From the NCBI GenBank assembly GCA_937892845.1, contig CALBGP010000032.1, forward strand, positions 84,399 to 148,398: a DNA stretch of 64,000 nt. The letters run 5' to 3'. The position numbers were made by a program, and so were the translations under genes. A model generated the notes under the pieces. The model did no database searches. It saw only the letters and a program-made list of their open reading frames with translations, and was not told the origin of the DNA. This DNA is from an uncultured Eggerthellaceae bacterium. GTDB lineage: Bacteria > Actinomycetota > Coriobacteriia > Coriobacteriales > Eggerthellaceae. This document shows, piece after piece, positions 54,518 through 63,723 of this stretch; position 1 is the stretch's first letter, and each line of letters starts with the position of its first letter.

Positions 54518-56248
54518 ATGAGCGAAAGGGGCATCAACGTGGCGCAAAATCATCAGGCCATGCACGTATCCATCATCGGGTACGCGATCTTCATGGTCAT
54601 CAACGCCACGCAGATATGGGGCGGCGTGTTCCCGTTCCTCCCCGTCGAATTCCAGACCGACGCCGTCACGCTGTCCTTCTACCTTTCGCAAGCCCTCGCA
54701 TTCTGCGTTGCATTCATAGCCAGCACCTTCGGCTCGTACTACTTCCCCGCCGCAGCCCGCCGCATGCTGGTGACGCTGTCCACAGCGCTGGTGTTCTGCG
54801 GGTCAGCCAGCATCATCGCGGCCATGTACATCACCGACGCCACCATGGCGCTTGTCGTTGCCGGCGGCGTGTTTTTGGGAGTAGGATGCGCAGGCATGTT
54901 CATGATGTGGCAGCGGTACTTCTCCTCCATACCCGCGAAGGATTGCAACTACCGCCTCATCATGGGCACCGCCGTGGCATCCGTGATGTATTTCACCCTG
55001 CACCTCGTCCCCATGGTGCTCACGGCATTCCTCGTGCCTGTGGTGTTTTTGCCCCTGTGCGCCCTGTGCTTGACGCTGTCGGTCCGCGAGATGCAATTCG
55101 ACCAACCCATGTTCGAGGACATCCCGCGCGAGCACCCGGCCGTCTACCTCCGCGTCATCCGCGACTTCTGGCGCAGCGCTCTCGGCGTGGGAGCCCTGGC
55201 GTTTTGCAGCGGCCTTGCACGCGGCGTGGCGGTCATCGAGCCCAGCGTGGCGGGCGTGGTGAACATCTCATCCATGCTCGGGTCGCTCATCGCTGCAGTT
55301 GCCCTTCTGGCCGTCTGGCGCGCAACGTCTTTGCGCTTCAGCTTGCGCACGGTCTTTCGCGTGGCCTACCCGCTCCTCATCACGGCGCTTTTGCTGTTCC
55401 CGTTCCTCGAAGCAGCGGGCCTGGGTCTGTTCGTGGGCCTTACCTACATGCTCTTTTCCCTCATCCTGCTTGTCATGATGATGCAGAGCGCGCAGATCTC
55501 CCGCGAACGAGGCATCAACCCCGTATTCATCTATGGCTTCTTCGGCAGCACCGCCTATCTGCTGCAAAGCATCGGATTTCTCCTGGGATGGTTCGCCCAC
55601 GACATCGAGATCATGGGCGTGGGTCAGGTCACGCTGCTCACCATCCTGGCATCGTATGTGCTGGGCATGGCGCTGTTCACTTCGACGGGACGCGTGCTTT
55701 CGGTTGCAAGCGACGGCACCGCGCATCGCGATGACCAGATCGAACTGGTGAAGACCGCACCGCGCAAACCCGCCGCCGAAGCACCCGCCGCACAGGCCGC
55801 CAAACCCGCAGCCGGCGCAAAAGCAGCCGATCCGGACACCGCGGGCACCGCTTTGCCGGCGGCCGCAAAAGAGAGCAAGGCCGAAAAGGGCGGCGCTTCG
55901 AAGCAGCCGGCGAAAACCGCCAAGCCCGCACGCCCCCGCCGCCGCGAGGTGACCATGCGAGACGGGCGCGCCATCACCGATCGCCTGTCCAAGCAATTCC
56001 TGGTCATCCAGGATCAATACGGGCTTTCGGCCCGAGAGACCGAAGTGGCCGAGCTCATCGCTCGCGGACGCAGCATGGCAGCCATCGCCGAAGAGCTGTT
56101 CGTTTCGGAAAACACCGTGCGCACGCACGCCAAGCACATCTACACCAAGCTTGACATCCATTCCCGCCAGGAGCTGGGCGACCTGCTCAAGGACGTGGAA
56201 TTGGGCGATGGAGCCGCCGAGGCCGTGCTTCCCGAAGAAGCCCGCTGA
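54518..56248 (+). CDS. LuxR-family regulator with ~12-helix membrane sensor domain
   Basis: 576 residues. Residues ~15-400 form about twelve hydrophobic helices resembling an MFS carrier (VSIIGYAIFMVINATQIWGG, MALVVAGGVFLGVGCAGMFM, VGLTYMLFSLILLVMMMQSA). An Ala/Pro/Lys-rich linker follows (~420-480). The C-terminal LuxR domain is YGLSARETEVAELIARGRSM, then FVSENTVRTHAKHIYTKLDI and HSRQELGDLL. Typical of Eggerthellaceae regulators adjacent to respiratory reductase genes; here it should control dmsAB. The start at 54518 has AAGGGA eight bases upstream; a GTG seven codons later with AAAGGGG is an alternative. Confidence 0.9.
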   Translation: MSERGINVAQNHQAMHVSIIGYAIFMVINATQIWGGVFPFLPVEFQTDAVTLSFYLSQALAFCVAFIASTFGSYYFPAAARRMLVTLSTALVFCGSASIIAAMYITDATMALVVAGGVFLGVGCAGMFMMWQRYFSSIPAKDCNYRLIMGTAVASVMYFTLHLVPMVLTAFLVPVVFLPLCALCLTLSVREMQFDQPMFEDIPREHPAVYLRVIRDFWRSALGVGALAFCSGLARGVAVIEPSVAGVVNISSMLGSLIAAVALLAVWRATSLRFSLRTVFRVAYPLLITALLLFPFLEAAGLGLFVGLTYMLFSLILLVMMMQSAQISRERGINPVFIYGFFGSTAYLLQSIGFLLGWFAHDIEIMGVGQVTLLTILASYVLGMALFTSTGRVLSVASDGTAHRDDQIELVKTAPRKPAAEAPAAQAAKPAAGAKAADPDTAGTALPAAAKESKAEKGGASKQPAKTAKPARPRRREVTMRDGRAITDRLSKQFLVIQDQYGLSARETEVAELIARGRSMAAIAEELFVSENTVRTHAKHIYTKLDIHSRQELGDLLKDVELGDGAAEAVLPEEAR

Positions 56249-56308
56249 CGCTTCCGCGCACCGCCCGACCAAGACCAGGAGAAACAACCATGGACCAGGA
56301 GGATGACC

Positions 56309-57529
56309 ATGGCCTTGACCGATGACTTCGCCCTGTATGCGCTGGGCGTGGCAGCCCAAGAAAGCCATCCGATGCTCATCGAATCGCGGTGCCTCAACCA
56401 CGTGCAATTCAAGATGACCTGCGATTGCTGCACCGAAGCGTGCCCCGCGGGCATAGAGCTGCACGGTGAGCGCATCGACTGGGGCGCATGCACCAACTGC
56501 AACCTGTGCGTGACCGCCTGCCCCACCGGAGCCCTGGCCGAATCCGCCTCGCTGGCGCGCACGCTCACGGCGGCGATTCCCGCGCGCGAAGACGGCGAAG
56601 GGAATGCCGCGGCGAATTCGCCAGAAGCGGACACGGCCCAAGCCGTCACCATCGCATGCACGCGCCACAGCGGCCCCGCCGATATCAAGCTGTCCTGCGT
56701 TGCGTCTTTGAGCTGGGAATTCGCTGCCATGTTCGCCCTGAACGGGATTCTGGTGCTGAAAACCTCCGCATGCCGCGAGTGCCCGGACGCAGAATGCCGG
56801 ACGCGCGTGCACGATCTCATCTCTGAGCTGAGGCGCTTCCTGGGGCCCGACGAATTCACCAAACGCGTGATGCCGAAGGCCCCCGCACGCAACGATGGCA
56901 ATGCCGCAACCTCCGCCAAAACCGGCGCCGAAGCAGCCCGCAAGCGCGCAGGATCCGCACGGCGGGCGGCCTTGGAATCCGCCACAGATATGGCGAAAAG
57001 CGCCGCCGTCCGTCTTTCCGAAGAAGGGGGAGATGGCCGAACGGCACGTCTTGCAGACCGCCGCGGTGCGCTGCTTGAGACCATCGCCGCCGCACCGGCC
57101 CACAACAAGCCCCTGCTGCATTGGCAGTCCCTCACCGTCGATGACGACTGCCGCGGATGCACGGTCTGCGAGCGCATGTGCCCCAACCACGCCATTACCA
57201 TCCGACTGGCCGGAGGAAACCGCCAAGGTGATGCGCAAGAAAAGGCCTCCTCCGCAGAAAGAGGCATCCAAGACGCAGCAGACCAGGCCGCTGCAGAGCC
57301 CGCAAACGCGTTCATCCACGACGCAGGCCGCTGCACCCAGTGCGGCCTGTGCTACATGAGCTGCCCCGAGCAAGCCATATCCGACTGGGAGACGTTCATC
57401 TGCGACGCGGTTCCCGCCCTGCGCACAACCCCCATACATGTTGCGTTCTGCGAGAAATGCGGCAAACCCTTCAAGCCCAAGGACGGATCGGTGCGCTGCC
57501 CCGCTTGCAGCCGCTTCCGCTTCGCTTAA
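56309..57529 (+). CDS. Multi-cluster ferredoxin-type protein with C-terminal zinc ribbon
   Basis: 406 residues, no signal or membrane segment. Cysteine groups: CDCCTEACPAG and CTNCNLCVTACPTG near the N-terminus; CRECPDAEC (about 155); CRGCTVCERMCPNHA (about 280); CTQCGLCYMSCPEQA (about 345); and a C-terminal CEKCGKPFKPKDGSVRCPAC that looks like a zinc ribbon. The linker between the second and third groups is Ala/Lys/Arg-rich. The start is the ATG at 56309, six bases after GGAGG (an ATG at 56303 directly abuts it). Same strand as, and about 60 bases after, the LuxR gene. Probably an electron carrier or maturation factor for the reductase. Confidence 0.85.
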   Translation: MALTDDFALYALGVAAQESHPMLIESRCLNHVQFKMTCDCCTEACPAGIELHGERIDWGACTNCNLCVTACPTGALAESASLARTLTAAIPAREDGEGNAAANSPEADTAQAVTIACTRHSGPADIKLSCVASLSWEFAAMFALNGILVLKTSACRECPDAECRTRVHDLISELRRFLGPDEFTKRVMPKAPARNDGNAATSAKTGAEAARKRAGSARRAALESATDMAKSAAVRLSEEGGDGRTARLADRRGALLETIAAAPAHNKPLLHWQSLTVDDDCRGCTVCERMCPNHAITIRLAGGNRQGDAQEKASSAERGIQDAADQAAAEPANAFIHDAGRCTQCGLCYMSCPEQAISDWETFICDAVPALRTTPIHVAFCEKCGKPFKPKDGSVRCPACSRFRFA

Positions 57530-57538
57530 ACCTTACGG

Positions 57539-59458
57539 CTATTCCCCCAGTTTTTCGGAGAGCTCCAGCCATTCGAGCTCCAAAGCGTCACGGGCGTCGA
57601 TAAGCTCCTGCAGCTCATCTTGCAAGCGGCCGAGAAGCATGAAGTCGGTGGGATCGGCGGATGCCATCTCGGCACGCTTCGCCTCAACCTTGCCGGCAGC
57701 CGTCTCCATTTTGCGCTCGGTGCTGGCGAACTGCTTCTTGAGCTGACGCAGCTCGGCGTTGGAGATCTTGGGCGCCGCTTCCGGCTTTTCGGCAGGTGCG
57801 CCGGCTGCAGCCCCGGTCACCGACGACGCCGAGGGGATTTTGGCTGCGCCCGACCGGATGGCATCGCGCTCGTCGAGCAGCCGCAGGTATTCGTCCACGC
57901 CGCCCGGGCAATGGCGGAGTTTGCCGTCTATCAGGGCGAACTGGTCGTCGGTCACGCGCTCCATGAGATAGCGGTCATGCGAGACCATGATGAGCGTGCC
58001 CGCCCATGAATCCAGTAGATCCTCAAGCACGGCAAGCATATCGGTGTCCAAGTCGTTGCCGGGTTCGTCAAGAATCAGCACGTTGGGCTCATCGAGCAGG
58101 ATCAGCAGAAGCTGCAGGCGGCGCTTCTGGCCGCCGGACAGATCGCAGATGCGCGAATACAGGTGCTTGGAGGAGAATCCCAGCCGTTCGAGCAGCTTGG
58201 CGGGAGTGACCTCCTTGCCGTCAACCACAACGCGCGTGCGGTAGCGCGAAAGGACTTCGGTGACGCGGTACTTCTCCACTTCGGCCAGCTCATCGAGTCT
58301 CTGGGAAAGCACGGCGAAGCGCACGGTCTGCCCTATCTTCACGCGGCCGGCGCTGGGAGCCAGAGCGCCGCTGAGGATGCGCAGCAACGTGGTTTTGCCT
58401 GCTCCGTTTTCGCCCAGGATTCCCACGCGGTCGCCGGGGCCGATGATCCAATCGATGCCGTCGAGCACCGTCACCGTGCGCGCGGGCGCCGACACAGGCT
58501 GAGCCGAAGCCGCGGACGCGGGTGCGAATTCGGGCTGAGCCGAAGCCGCAGACGCGGGTGTCGGCCCCGTGAAACGCTCCGTCACATTCGCCAGCTCGAT
58601 GACCTGCTTGCCCAGACGCTGCATGGCCATGGCCCGCAATTCAAGCGTGTTGCGCATGGGCGGCACATCGCTGATGAGCTCCTGCGCCAACGCCACGTGG
58701 AACTTCGGCTTGGTGGCGCGTGCGCGGGCTCCGCGCGAAAGCCATGCAAGCTCCTTGCGCATGAGGTTGCGGCGTTTCTGCTCGGTCACCTGGGCAACGC
58801 GCTCGCGCTCCACGCGCTGCAGGACGTAAGCGGAGTAGCCGCCCTCGAACGGCTCGACGATGCCGTCATGGACCTCCCACATGGAGGTTGCCACTTCGTC
58901 CAAAAACCAGCGATCATGCGTGACCACGAGCAAAGCCCCCTGGCCATGGGGCCAATGGCGCTTCAGATGCTGCGCCAACCATGCGATGGCGCGCATGTCC
59001 AGATGGTTGGTGGGCTCGTCGAGCATGAGCACGTCCCAGTCGCCGATGAGCAGACGCGCCAGGTCCGTTCGACGGCGCTGGCCGCCGGAAAGCGTCTTCA
59101 CCTGCGCGTCCCACGGGATGTCAGCAATCAGGTTGGCGATGATGTCACGGATGCGTGCGTCGGACGCCCACACGTATTCAGGGGTATCGCCCACCACGGC
59201 GTGGCCCACGGTATCCTCATTCTCCAGAGCATCCGCCTGGCCCAAAAGCCCCATGCGGATGCCGCCGCGCCGCGTGATGCGGCCGTCATTGAGTTCAGTT
59301 GCGCCGGCAAGCACGGATAGCAGCGTGGACTTGCCATCGCCATTGCGGCCGACGATGCCTATGCGGTCACCCTCATGGACGCCGAGCGTCACGCCGGCAA
59401 GCACCGTCTTGGTTGGGAATTCCATGTGCGCGTTCTCGCACCCGAACAGAAATGCCAC
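57539..59458 (-). CDS. ABC-F family ATPase (Uup-like)
   Basis: 639 residues, two ABC domains and no membrane part. Walker A GIVGRNGDGKSTLLSVLAG and GILGENGAGKTTLLRILSG; signatures LSGGQRRRTDLARLL and LSGGQKRRLQLLLIL; Walker B MLDEPTNHLDM and ILDEPGNDLDT. A C-terminal coiled coil (LRQLKKQFASTERKMETAAG) indicates the Uup subgroup, acting on ribosomes or DNA-linked processes. A GTG at 59458 with AGAGGT six bases upstream gives MAFLFGCENAHMEF, the natural N-terminus. The inter-domain linker contains an in-frame 36-bp tandem duplication (58497-58524 and 58533-58560). Ends nine bases from the convergent ferredoxin gene. Confidence 0.93.
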   Translation of the reverse strand: MAFLFGCENAHMEFPTKTVLAGVTLGVHEGDRIGIVGRNGDGKSTLLSVLAGATELNDGRITRRGGIRMGLLGQADALENEDTVGHAVVGDTPEYVWASDARIRDIIANLIADIPWDAQVKTLSGGQRRRTDLARLLIGDWDVLMLDEPTNHLDMRAIAWLAQHLKRHWPHGQGALLVVTHDRWFLDEVATSMWEVHDGIVEPFEGGYSAYVLQRVERERVAQVTEQKRRNLMRKELAWLSRGARARATKPKFHVALAQELISDVPPMRNTLELRAMAMQRLGKQVIELANVTERFTGPTPASAASAQPEFAPASAASAQPVSAPARTVTVLDGIDWIIGPGDRVGILGENGAGKTTLLRILSGALAPSAGRVKIGQTVRFAVLSQRLDELAEVEKYRVTEVLSRYRTRVVVDGKEVTPAKLLERLGFSSKHLYSRICDLSGGQKRRLQLLLILLDEPNVLILDEPGNDLDTDMLAVLEDLLDSWAGTLIMVSHDRYLMERVTDDQFALIDGKLRHCPGGVDEYLRLLDERDAIRSGAAKIPSASSVTGAAAGAPAEKPEAAPKISNAELRQLKKQFASTERKMETAAGKVEAKRAEMASADPTDFMLLGRLQDELQELIDARDALELEWLELSEKLGE

Positions 59459-59617
59459 GTTCGAACCTCTCAATTGAATAGCCGTGCAGCATCGGCCGCA
59501 TCCATCTGCGGTCCGCACTCATTTTCGTACCATGGAATTGTAGCCGAACGCGGCGCTCGCTCAAAACGAAGAACGGCCCTCCCACAAGGCGCACCTTCGC
59601 CGGGACGAGACGGAGAA

Positions 59618-59682
59618 CCGCGAGTTGTGGTCAAATCTGCGAGTTTTCGGTACCGAAAACTCGGCGTTTTGACCATTGGGGG
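59618..59682. repeat. Palindromic intergenic repeat, full copy 1
   Basis: Contains a perfect 22-bp palindrome at 59641-59662 (GAGTTTTCGGT then its complement), flanked by outer arms GGTCAAA (59629-59635) and TTTTGACC (59667-59674). The 65 bases 59618-59682 match 63936-64000 with a single mismatch (59627 G against 63945 T). It lies in the gap between the ABC-F gene and the surface protein gene. Confidence 0.85.
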
Positions 59683-59755
59683 CCTCCGACGCAAATTAGG
59701 ACAGCGTTTCCCCAGGTCACGAATTCTCCCCGATGGAGCGGCGGCGGGAAAACTA

Positions 59756-59791
59756 CCGAAAACTCGGTGTTTTGACCGGAAGTGGTCAAAA
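59756..59791. repeat. Degenerate copy of the palindromic repeat
   Basis: CCGAAAACTCGGTGTTTTGACC (59756-59777, given as half element) repeats the right half of the full copy, and its TTTTGACC pairs with GGTCAAAA at 59784-59791 to form a new hairpin. Confidence 0.6.
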
Positions 59792-59871
59792 GTCGGTGCA
59801 AGGTGCCGCGCGCCCCGTTTGCTGCGGCCAGCAACCCCGGCCACACCCCCCCACCAACGCCAGTTGGCCCA

Positions 59872-59892
59872 CGAAAACTCGGCGCTTTGACC
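59872..59892. repeat. Third, partial copy of the palindromic repeat
   Basis: ACGAAAACTCGGCGCTTTGA followed by CC matches the right half of the full element with one substitution (GCGCTTTGACC instead of GCGTTTTGACC). Confidence 0.6.
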
Positions 59893-59894
59893 GG

Positions 59895-59926
59895 AAACGC
59901 CCCCGCGCAGCTGCACGGAGGCGTTC
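59895..59926 (-). terminator. Possible terminator of the surface protein gene
   Basis: AACGCC (59896-59901) pairs with GGCGTT (59920-59925) around an inner GCAGCTGC palindrome, 21 bases beyond the stop codon of the LPxTG gene. No strong U-run follows on the minus strand, so the assignment is tentative. Confidence 0.4.
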
Positions 59927-59946
59927 GACTAAACAAAACGGCGCAA

Positions 59947-62900
59947 TTACTTCGACTGTGCCCTCTTCCGCATCAGGAATGCGGCAAGAATCGCTGCCGC
60001 GCACGAAACGGCCGCAGCAATCAGCATGGCCATGCCGGCGCCGTCCCCCGTGGAGGGAAGAGACCCAGAGCCACCCTGCCCTTGGGAAGAGCCGTGGCCG
60101 GAGTCGGCCGGGCCATCGGGGTCGACCGGGCCATCGGGGTCGGCCGGTTCATCGGGTCCAACCGGATCGATCGGTCCTGGCTTTTCGGTCTTGGTGTTGG
60201 TGATGACGAACCCGGAGGCGGCATCGCCTTCAACCTGAATGGAATACCCGGGGACCGCCACTTCGGCCACCGAGAACTCATAGGCAACCCCCTGCGCATT
60301 GCAGGCGGGCAGCCCCTCGAACACGCAGGACCAGCCGTTTTCAGCCGAAAGAACCGCGCTATCGATGACCGTTTCCCCGTTCAGAAGCTGAACCGTAACC
60401 GATTCCGGACGCTCGCCTTCAGAGTCGCCCTTCCACACCTTGCTCACCTTGACCTGGGTTTCGTCCTCGGTGCCGGCGATAACCCCGCCGTTGGCCCCGA
60501 TGCCGCCGCCCATGTCCGCCTTATTGCCCGAGATGACCAGTGCAGCTTCGCCTTCTGCAAGAGACTTCGCCTCATCGGAGAAGGGGACGGACTTGAGAGC
60601 CAGGCACGTCCTGCCGTCCACCACCGTCACAGGTTCGCCGGGGTTGGCCGCATCATAGCGCGGCTTATCTGCGGAAACAGACGGATAGACGCCGGTCGAA
60701 GGCAGATAGACGGCGCCGTCCGCGTACCACTTCACCGATGCGCCGCCCAGCATCCGATCAGCCAGGGTCGCAGAGTAATCGTCGGCCTCGCGACCGGAGA
60801 ACACGAAGTCATCGCCCGCCGAGTCGCCGGCATCCGTGCTTTCCGCCACATTCCCGAAAAGCGCAACGCCTTCGGTGACATGGACGGTGGTCTCGCCGGT
60901 CGCGCAGAACCACATCCCTCCGCCCAACCGTGCAAAGTTGTCCGTGATCAGCGCGTTCGAAAGATGCAGCGTGCTGTAGTAGTCGTAGTTGCCTTCGCTG
61001 TACACGCCGCCGCCCATCCTATAGGCGGTGTTGCCGACAATGCTGCCGGCCTTAAGCTCGGTGCCGTTCGAATAGGAGTACACGCCGCCGCCGGTGCTGC
61101 CCGTGTTGCCGGAGATGCTTCCCCCGCTCATGACGAAACCGGTGCGGTATTCGGACTGGCCGTTCTGCAGGTTGCCGTCCACGACGCAGACTCCCGCACC
61201 CTGGACGCCCTTGTTGCCGGTTATCGAGCCGCCGGTCATGGCGAAGTCAGCGTTGCTCTCCACATGGACCGCGCCCGAACCCTGGACGCCGGTAGCAGAC
61301 GTGCACACGTTATCCTGAATGGACGCATCGCCGGAAAGCTCGAAGGTGGTCCTGTGGGCATCATCGTCACCGAACAGCATCACCGCAGACCCACGGTGCC
61401 CGGAGTTTTCCGAAATGACGCCTCCGCCCATCGAAGCGGTCGCATTGCCGCGCAGCAAGACGCCCGCGGAGCAGCTCAGGGCATTTGCGGCGACTGCGCG
61501 GTTGCCGCTGATCTCGCCGCCGCTCATCTCCATGCGAGCACCTTCGCCCACGTACACGATGCCGCTGTACGCCATCCCGTTTCCGTTCAGCGCATTCCCC
61601 GTAATCGTGCCGCCCGACATGACGAAGCGCGCATCGGCCCCGCGCGAATCGATGACGCCCAGGCCGCAATCCCCTGTGGCATTCGCCAGATCATCGAGCA
61701 GCTTCGAACCCGTCACAACCGCTTCGCCGGTCAGCTCGAACGCACCCTCATTGAGCACGACGCTTCCCGTGTTGTAGCGGCCCGAAAGCACGACCTTGCC
61801 GTCTACGGCCAGAGATCCGCCCGGCTCCACCACGAACAGGTTCTTCAGGTCAGCCGCGCTCTTGGCTCCGGCAATCTGGAATTCTTCATCGGATGTTACG
61901 GCAACAGTCTGGCCCTTCGCGACAACCACCGGGCCGGAGAGCTTGATGTGCTTCTCGATCTTCACGGTGCCGCCGGCAAGTGCGGCCTCATCGATGGCCT
62001 GCTGCAGCGAGGGCGCACCGGGCGCAGAAGAGATCGCATCTCCCACGGAATCATCGATGGAGGCAAGCTTGTAAACGACATTCACCCCATCGGCGAAGGA
62101 ACCTGCGATGGTGACGTCATCCTGGCTGTTGTTGAACACGATCTCCTTGAGCGCCGTGCTCTCGAAAGCCGAGGCGTCGGCTTCGACAACACCCGAGCCC
62201 ACCTCGAAGCGTTCGACAGCGGAATACTGGAACGCGCCCTTCCCAACGGAAACGACGTTATCCGGGATAACCACGGTGCCGCCAAGGGAAGAAGCTGCAT
62301 AGAAGGCGAAATTGCCGATGCTTCCCAAAGTGTCCGGGAAGTTGAGCTGGTCGACATCCGCCCATACGAACGCCCAGGTCCCGATCGATTCGAGCTGACT
62401 GCTGAAGTCGATGGACGTAATGCCCGAAACATAGGTGAATGCATGACTGGGCACAACATCAAGCGAAGTCAGGTCAAGGGCACCGGAAAGCTTCTTGCAC
62501 TCGTTGAAGGCGTAGCCGCCCATTTCGGTAACATTGCCCAACGCAAGCGATGTCTCAAGAACGGTACATTTGTTGAACGCGTACTCGCCGATCTTGGTCA
62601 CATTGCTCAAATCAAAAACGGACTTGAGGGAAGAGCAGCCGGAAAACGCCGACGATCCGATCTCAGTGATGGGGGTGGCCGCCTTCACCTCGGTAAGCGA
62701 GGTGCAGCCGCTGAACATGCTGTACGGCACCTTGTCCATGGTGGCGGGAAGCTCAATGCTCTCAAGCGACGTGCACTCGGAGAACAAACTGCCTTCCATC
62801 ACCTGGAGGTTCGCGGGCAACGAAATGCTCCGAAGCGCCGTTGCCCCGGAAAACGCCGAAGGTCCGGTGATGCGGACAAGGCTTTCCGGCAGGTTCACGG

Positions 62901-63441
62901 TCTCAAGCGCCGAGCAATTCCTCAGCATGGAGTTGCTTGCAATCTCCTCAACGCCCTCGGCGAACGTGAGGGTCTTGAGCTTTTTCATGTACTGCATCTC
63001 ACCATCGAATACCTTGACGGAACCGGGGATGGTCAGCTCAGTCAGATTGGGGAATTTGCCGAAGCTTGCGCCGTTGACGCTTTCCAGCGTGTCAGGCAAG
63101 GTCAACCCCGTGATATTGTCCCGCTCCGAAGAGAAGAACCCCCAATGCAAAGACGTCACAGTGTAGGTGGATCCTTCGTGCTCGAACGATTCCGGCATAG
63201 CCACCGCTGATTCCGTCGCAGGGTCGGAAACGTCGGTTATGCACGCTGTTTTGGCATCCGTATCAAGGTCGACGGTGTAGGTTATCCCGTCGACCACAAC
63301 GTCGACATCCTCGACGACCGCCGTTTGCGAAGGAGTCGCGTACGCTCTGAACGCAAAGACAGCCTGGAAGCACAACAGCAAAGCCGCCATCACGGCAAGC
63401 AGCGCGACCCCCTTTGCCCTGATTTTTTCTGCCGATTCCAT
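59947..63441 (-). CDS. LPxTG-anchored surface protein: BspA-type LRRs, beta-helix repeats, Cna-B-like domain
   Basis: 1,164 residues. Signal peptide at the N-terminus (KGVALLAVMAALLLCFQAVF). Residues ~70-460 are BspA/TpLRR-like leucine-rich repeats (IGSSAFSGCSSLKSVFDLSN, IGEYAFNKCTVLETSLALGN). Residues ~600-880 repeat MSGGTITGN / MSGGEISGN / MTGGSITGN / MSGGSISGN, typical of right-handed parallel beta-helix adhesins. Near 1000 is a Cna-B-like repeat (VKVSKVWKGDSEGERPESVT, VQLLNGETVI). The C-terminus has a Pro/Asp/Gly stalk (PADPDGPVDPDGPADSG), sortase motif LPSTGD (1128-1133), a hydrophobic helix and RKRAQSK. Likely sortase-attached adhesin. GGAGG and AAGGAG precede the ATG. No sortase gene is in the window. 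Confidence 0.93.
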   Translation of the reverse strand: MESAEKIRAKGVALLAVMAALLLCFQAVFAFRAYATPSQTAVVEDVDVVVDGITYTVDLDTDAKTACITDVSDPATESAVAMPESFEHEGSTYTVTSLHWGFFSSERDNITGLTLPDTLESVNGASFGKFPNLTELTIPGSVKVFDGEMQYMKKLKTLTFAEGVEEIASNSMLRNCSALETVNLPESLVRITGPSAFSGATALRSISLPANLQVMEGSLFSECTSLESIELPATMDKVPYSMFSGCTSLTEVKAATPITEIGSSAFSGCSSLKSVFDLSNVTKIGEYAFNKCTVLETSLALGNVTEMGGYAFNECKKLSGALDLTSLDVVPSHAFTYVSGITSIDFSSQLESIGTWAFVWADVDQLNFPDTLGSIGNFAFYAASSLGGTVVIPDNVVSVGKGAFQYSAVERFEVGSGVVEADASAFESTALKEIVFNNSQDDVTIAGSFADGVNVVYKLASIDDSVGDAISSAPGAPSLQQAIDEAALAGGTVKIEKHIKLSGPVVVAKGQTVAVTSDEEFQIAGAKSAADLKNLFVVEPGGSLAVDGKVVLSGRYNTGSVVLNEGAFELTGEAVVTGSKLLDDLANATGDCGLGVIDSRGADARFVMSGGTITGNALNGNGMAYSGIVYVGEGARMEMSGGEISGNRAVAANALSCSAGVLLRGNATASMGGGVISENSGHRGSAVMLFGDDDAHRTTFELSGDASIQDNVCTSATGVQGSGAVHVESNADFAMTGGSITGNKGVQGAGVCVVDGNLQNGQSEYRTGFVMSGGSISGNTGSTGGGVYSYSNGTELKAGSIVGNTAYRMGGGVYSEGNYDYYSTLHLSNALITDNFARLGGGMWFCATGETTVHVTEGVALFGNVAESTDAGDSAGDDFVFSGREADDYSATLADRMLGGASVKWYADGAVYLPSTGVYPSVSADKPRYDAANPGEPVTVVDGRTCLALKSVPFSDEAKSLAEGEAALVISGNKADMGGGIGANGGVIAGTEDETQVKVSKVWKGDSEGERPESVTVQLLNGETVIDSAVLSAENGWSCVFEGLPACNAQGVAYEFSVAEVAVPGYSIQVEGDAASGFVITNTKTEKPGPIDPVGPDEPADPDGPVDPDGPADSGHGSSQGQGGSGSLPSTGDGAGMAMLIAAAVSCAAAILAAFLMRKRAQSK

Positions 63442-63578
63442 AAACTCCTTCTTCCTCCTTTACTCCCCTGCCCTTCTTTCCGTTCCGACATAACGCCCGA
63501 GACGTCACGCGGACCACGCAACCCCCAATGCATGGCACGGCGGCCGAGGTGAGCACTTCATGCGAACACATGCGTTCC

Positions 63579-63607
63579 ATTGTAGTGATGCATAATGCCC
63601 ACTTCAA
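63579..63607 (-). promoter_or_regulatory. Promoter of the LPxTG surface protein gene
   Basis: Minus strand TTGAAG (63607-63602), a 17-base spacer, then TACAAT (63584-63579): a good sigma-70-type match with ideal spacing. It would give a leader of about 130 bases. The remainder of 63442-63723 holds nothing else recognisable. Confidence 0.6.
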
Positions 63608-63723
63608 AAAAATGTTGAGGATTTCACAAAACCGCCGATGAGAGCACCAATTCCCACCGCAGCGGCATACGCCCATCGGCCCCGCGCCCCGCATCCGAAC
63701 GGTGTCCGCGCCCGAGCGGCACG

